A stretch of DNA of 57,063 bases from Spirochaetales bacterium. Lineage in GTDB: Bacteria; Spirochaetota; Spirochaetia; SZUA-6; JAFGRV01. Below, one piece after another: positions 53,887-57,063 of the stretch. The notes under the pieces were generated by a model, which saw only the letters and a list, made by a program, of their open reading frames with translations, made no database searches and was not told the origin of the DNA. A program made the position numbers and the translations under genes. How positions within the stretch are numbered: position 1 is the first letter of the stretch; every line of letters starts with the position of its first letter. Location of the stretch: the NCBI GenBank assembly GCA_016928415.1, contig JAFGKU010000027.1:1-57063 (forward strand). The letters run 5' to 3'.

Positions 53887-54456
53887 CTAAGTCTGCCTTG
53901 AAATCAACCGGAATATTTCCTTTTTCATGACCTGGATTTCCGTGTCGACATTTTCATGCGACGAAAGCGAAATACTCTGTATAACACCCATAACAGTCAA
54001 CTTCAGAAAAAAATGCCTTTGCTTCCGGTCAATATATACTTCCAGTAATTTCCTTAACGTGCTGTTGGAAAATAATTCCTCCAAAAGATCCACTATTTTT
54101 TCGATACGGTCCTGCACAAGCTGCCTTTCATTGGCATCGAAAAGCATTCCCTTAAGCAGGGGCTGGGCATTCTTCAACTGTTCAAAAGCATAGTCGATAA
54201 CAGTAGTATATTTTTCCTCTACGCTTAATGGCGAGGAAATGATCTGCTTGAATTCATCCAGGAGATGGTCCCATCCTTCCTTGACCACTGTATGAAACAG
54301 ATCTTCCTTGTCCTTGAAATGGTTATAAATGGAACCGGCAGCCATTCCCGCTTCCTGGGAAATCAGTTTTATAGTTGTATTCCCGAATCCATGGCGGCCG
54401 AAGATTTTGAACGCCGCTCCTAAAATAATACTTCTTGTATCCGATGTTTCATTCAT
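53887..54456 (-). CDS. TetR-family transcriptional regulator of the efflux operon
   Basis: A 189-residue TetR regulator. The N-terminal helix-turn-helix reads TTIKLISQEAGMAAGSIYNHF, followed by KDKEDLFHTVV. The C-terminal ligand-binding domain is all-helical with a long hydrophobic core. I start it at ATG 54456. A longer frame to 54558 would place the start inside a 36-bp palindrome, which must be the operator. It is the first gene of the operon and most likely represses itself and the pump until a ligand binds. The ligand is unknown. Confidence 0.9.
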   Translation of the reverse strand: MNETSDTRSIILGAAFKIFGRHGFGNTTIKLISQEAGMAAGSIYNHFKDKEDLFHTVVKEGWDHLLDEFKQIISSPLSVEEKYTTVIDYAFEQLKNAQPLLKGMLFDANERQLVQDRIEKIVDLLEELFSNSTLRKLLEVYIDRKQRHFFLKLTVMGVIQSISLSSHENVDTEIQVMKKEIFRLISRQT

Positions 54457-54534
54457 GCACACCCATCCCGTAATTTTATAATGCCGTTCATACAGATGCT
54501 TGTATTTTTTCAGGCAACCCTGACAATCACCGGC

Positions 54535-54570
54535 ATTATATTCTGAATGAACGTTCATTCAGAATATAAT
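54535..54570. promoter_or_regulatory. 36-bp perfect palindrome, TetR operator
   Basis: Left half ATTATATTCTGAATGAAC (54535-54552) is the exact reverse complement of 54553-54570. The core TGAATGAACGTTCATTCA is a TetR-type operator. A TATAAT lies in each arm, one per strand, so binding would block the promoters for both the TetR/pump operon and possibly a divergent transcript. Confidence 0.75.
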
Positions 54571-54739
54571 ACTTTTTCAAACGAATTTCAAATAAAACTT
54601 ACCTGCTCCCGCAAAAATTTTCAGTTTATTATTGTTTACAGAAAATTTTTAAAATTTCCAAAGCCGCCTGTTAAAATTTTATGATGATGCCTGAATAATA
54701 AGGTTGTTTTTCAATGAACCTTTATGATAGTATGGCGAA

Positions 54740-56605
54740 ATGAAAGTTCTGCAGGTTGATTCCAAAACTATAAAAATAGAAAAAGATGGTTTTTCTTTTC
54801 GGGTCAGTTACAGCTTTGTGTGGAATGAAATTGAGAGAAAACCGGAAAGCATCAACCTGGACGGTAATACGGTCAATGCTTTTTTTCTCACATCGGTAAT
54901 CAAGGATCTTATCATAGAAGAAGAACAGGGTTTCACCATAAAACGTACATGGAAAATCATTCCAACGGATAAGATAGCCCTTCCCTTTTCCCTTGAAATA
55001 CCAATGGACGGGGATACCTCCTTCCTGTTTCCATGCATACATAACGGCGAAAGGCTATCAATGAATAAAATAGCTTTTATGGGCGAAAGACTCTCCTATC
55101 CGTCTTCCGTATTTATGTTCACAGGTAAATCGGGTATTTTCATCTACACGGATCCGCCGAGTTCAAAAGACGATCAATCCAGCATCGCCGTATGGAAAAT
55201 CAAGCAGAAGATTCTCAAGGTCGATATCAATTTCCCGCCGATTGAAATACTTCCAGAACCGATCAATACCATTCCTGAATATAAAAGCGGCCTCAGTGTG
55301 AATTCCTACAATTCCAATGGCAACATGATCAAGGAAAACAAATTCAGCATTCTACTCTGTCCGGAACGAAACTTGCTCCCGCAGGCATTAACCTGTGTCC
55401 GGGACAGGTTTATAAAAGAAAGAACCAGGAGTCCCCAGCAGATAAAAGCCGATGCCATAAAAAACATTAAAGAAGGAATACAGAAATGCCTTGCCGAACT
55501 GATAGTTGAGGACAAGGGCGTTTTCGGCCTTTTACCGTATACCAAAGCCCCGTTTATCTCGGCAATGGCAAGCATCGGGATTTCGGTACTTATCCAGAAA
55601 GTATATAATTTCGATTCAATCCGTCATGAAATTTCACTAAAACTGGCCGATTTTATCCTGAAAGGACAGCATCCGAACGGTATATTCTATACTAATTTTT
55701 CGATTGCCCATAAAAAATGGTATGGCGAAAAAATACCCGAAAAATCCAAAAGCAAAGACGTCCAGAGCGATTATTATACGATTTCACTCCCGGAATCCGG
55801 ATCAGTGGTAAACTGGCTTATATCCTTTGCCAATCTGCTGGAAGAGAAGAACATACAAAATCAAAAATATTTTTTCGCGGCTAAACGTTTCATGGAATCA
55901 CTTTTCGATTCTAAAAAAAAGCTTATAGAAATCGGTTCCAAAATTCTTCCCGATTCATTGAAAACCATCGAAAAAAACCTGTCATGCCTGGAACTGATCT
56001 TTCCCTTGAAGGAATTTTATCTTGCAACGGAAAGTGAGATGTATAAAAAGGCCATCACAAACCTGAAATCCGACTTTTTCCCGGCCACGCTTCCCCCGTA
56101 CTTTAAGCTCATCCAGATGGACGATACCGCTTATCCAAGCTTTGAGGCCGTCCTCTTATTATTGAAGTCGGCCATCGCACTCGAGGAGCAGGGCATCAAT
56201 ATAAGGGAAAAAGAACCTCTTGTACACAGGGTTCTGCCATGGCTTTACTATAACAATACAGCAACTGGTACCGGCTGCACCACGACCGCCGGAATTTTAG
56301 ATTCATTTGACAAATGCCGGTTGAGATCACAGGGTTATGAGCTTGCCTATTATCTTTTGAAAATAAAATCTATTCTGGATTCCAGGGAGCTGATCAAGCT
56401 GATAGATGAAGTGATACTCGATCTCCTCGATTTTGCAGCACAAACCCCGATCGGGGCTCCTTTTATCTACCATACGGCCTGGATGCCGGATATTGATCCG
56501 AAAAGGGCAAAAGATTGCTCCCGGGAGTTCCATTCACTGGTGTTCATAAAGGAATCTAATTTCCTTCTGCAGCTATTGTCTGAATTCCCGGATTTTTTTA
56601 AGTGA
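54740..56605 (+). CDS. unrecognised 621-residue protein
   Basis: A soluble protein with no signal peptide or membrane helix. The N-terminal 240 residues are beta-rich (KVLQVDSKTIKIEKDGFSF onward). The rest is mostly helical and contains paired-helix stretches that resemble an (alpha/alpha) toroid, as in six-hairpin glycosidases (GFGLLPYTK-like VFGLLPYTKAPFISAMASIG, then GQHPNGIFYTN, SGSVVNWLISFANLLEE). Such beta-plus-toroid pairs occur in carbohydrate-active enzymes, but I see no definite catalytic signature. A TAGTAT lies seven bases before the ATG and no Shine-Dalgarno is visible. It is followed after four bases by another unknown gene. Confidence 0.65.
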   Translation: MKVLQVDSKTIKIEKDGFSFRVSYSFVWNEIERKPESINLDGNTVNAFFLTSVIKDLIIEEEQGFTIKRTWKIIPTDKIALPFSLEIPMDGDTSFLFPCIHNGERLSMNKIAFMGERLSYPSSVFMFTGKSGIFIYTDPPSSKDDQSSIAVWKIKQKILKVDINFPPIEILPEPINTIPEYKSGLSVNSYNSNGNMIKENKFSILLCPERNLLPQALTCVRDRFIKERTRSPQQIKADAIKNIKEGIQKCLAELIVEDKGVFGLLPYTKAPFISAMASIGISVLIQKVYNFDSIRHEISLKLADFILKGQHPNGIFYTNFSIAHKKWYGEKIPEKSKSKDVQSDYYTISLPESGSVVNWLISFANLLEEKNIQNQKYFFAAKRFMESLFDSKKKLIEIGSKILPDSLKTIEKNLSCLELIFPLKEFYLATESEMYKKAITNLKSDFFPATLPPYFKLIQMDDTAYPSFEAVLLLLKSAIALEEQGINIREKEPLVHRVLPWLYYNNTATGTGCTTTAGILDSFDKCRLRSQGYELAYYLLKIKSILDSRELIKLIDEVILDLLDFAAQTPIGAPFIYHTAWMPDIDPKRAKDCSREFHSLVFIKESNFLLQLLSEFPDFFK

Positions 56606-56609
56606 GATT

Positions 56610-57063
56610 ATGACGCTTACTGAGCTGGTTAATATTATAGAAAAAGAAAAGGAAAAAATTCTCAAGGCCTCCGATTTTATAAATCTCTTTTACAGGCAGA
56701 TATTCGACTCTATTGTAAACATCAGGGACAATCTTATACCCAATGCCTTTTCAGGGGACTCAAAATGGAAATCCCGGATACAGCCGAACATAAACAAGTT
56801 CAAATTCATGAATTATACCCTGCAAAGCATGGAAGGAAAGATCCAGAATAATTCCGATTTTATCATTATCGTCCTTAACAATATCCAGGCCATAGAAAAC
56901 CTGTATCTTCGCAACTCCCAACGGATAAGGTTTAATGATATTTACGAGATAAGGCGTGTAAACAACAATATCATCGAGTTTATCAATACCATATTCGCCA
57001 AGGATTTCACCCTCTTCCTCCCCGAACAAAAACTGTACCTGGCCAATGCCATCCGGGAGATAA
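56610..57063 (+). CDS. unrecognised protein, cut by the window end
   Basis: ATG at 56610, four bases after the preceding stop, opens a frame of 151 codons that continues past the window. It begins MTLTELVNIIEKEKEKILK and is helical and rich in Lys, Ile, Asn and Glu (for example NNIQAIENLYLRNSQRI). No family recognised; coiled-coil character is possible. The close spacing implies co-transcription with the 54740 gene, so the two products probably work together. The C-terminus lies outside the window. Confidence 0.65.
   Translation, partial: MTLTELVNIIEKEKEKILKASDFINLFYRQIFDSIVNIRDNLIPNAFSGDSKWKSRIQPNINKFKFMNYTLQSMEGKIQNNSDFIIIVLNNIQAIENLYLRNSQRIRFNDIYEIRRVNNNIIEFINTIFAKDFTLFLPEQKLYLANAIREI

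Noticed and set aside
54457..54558. Longer start for the TetR gene
   Set aside because: The start codon would lie inside the palindromic operator, and TetR proteins normally begin shortly before the helix-turn-helix.

Overview
The window looks like a chromosomal segment of a Gram-negative (diderm) bacterium, most probably a member of the Spirochaetota. This is an inference. It rests on the RND/adaptor/TolC export operon, several lipoproteins with clear lipoboxes, and a sugar-binding-protein/GGDEF fusion of a type common in treponeme-like spirochaetes. It also rests on the mix of polysaccharide-directed secreted proteins. I saw no rRNA, tRNA, insertion sequence, integrase or CRISPR array.

Layout. 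1-6.4 kb: an FG-GAP-like protein with a damaged 5' end, DUF3786, an RlmN-type rRNA methylase, a lipoprotein, a chitin-binding/HExxH secreted protein and a small secreted protein. 6.4-9.6 kb: a large nSTAND1-type ATPase with HEAT-like repeats. 9.6-13.8 kb (minus): a tightly packed operon of a TPR membrane protein, a MurG-like glycosyltransferase and two radical SAM proteins, with a G9 tract at its promoter and a G8 tract inside one gene. 13.9-18.3 kb: DUF2059 and DUF72 proteins, then a winged-helix regulator/membrane-protein pair. That regulator's presumed operator recurs before a second membrane-protein gene. A lipoprotein split by a one-base frameshift follows. 18.5-23.1 kb: a 1,524-residue gingipain-like (C25) secreted protease with malectin, PKD and carbohydrate-binding modules.

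23.3-29.2 kb: a diguanylate cyclase with a sugar-binding-like sensor, a secreted glycoside-hydrolase-like lipoprotein and, overlapping its stop codon, a Cas10/Cmr2 gene. The Cas10 has an intact GGDD cyclase site, a lost HD site and a short C-terminus. No other CRISPR-Cas gene is visible anywhere in the window, so this orphan Cas10 is the strongest candidate for something undescribed. 29.3-38.9 kb: SGNH hydrolase, RibD-like reductase, helical-repeat protein, alpha/beta hydrolase, SET methyltransferase, MFS transporter, GH13 enzyme with a glycogen-binding-like partner, and ROK sugar kinase.

39.1-46.0 kb: SpoIIM convergent with an RDD / membrane protein / DUF4129 / DUF4350 / MoxR / DUF58 operon, a known association of envelope-related genes. 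46.1-54.6 kb: a TetR-controlled RND efflux operon (TetR, adaptor, pump, lipoprotein, TolC, SDR) with a perfect 36-bp palindrome at its head. 54.7-57.1 kb: two unrecognised genes, the second cut by the window end.
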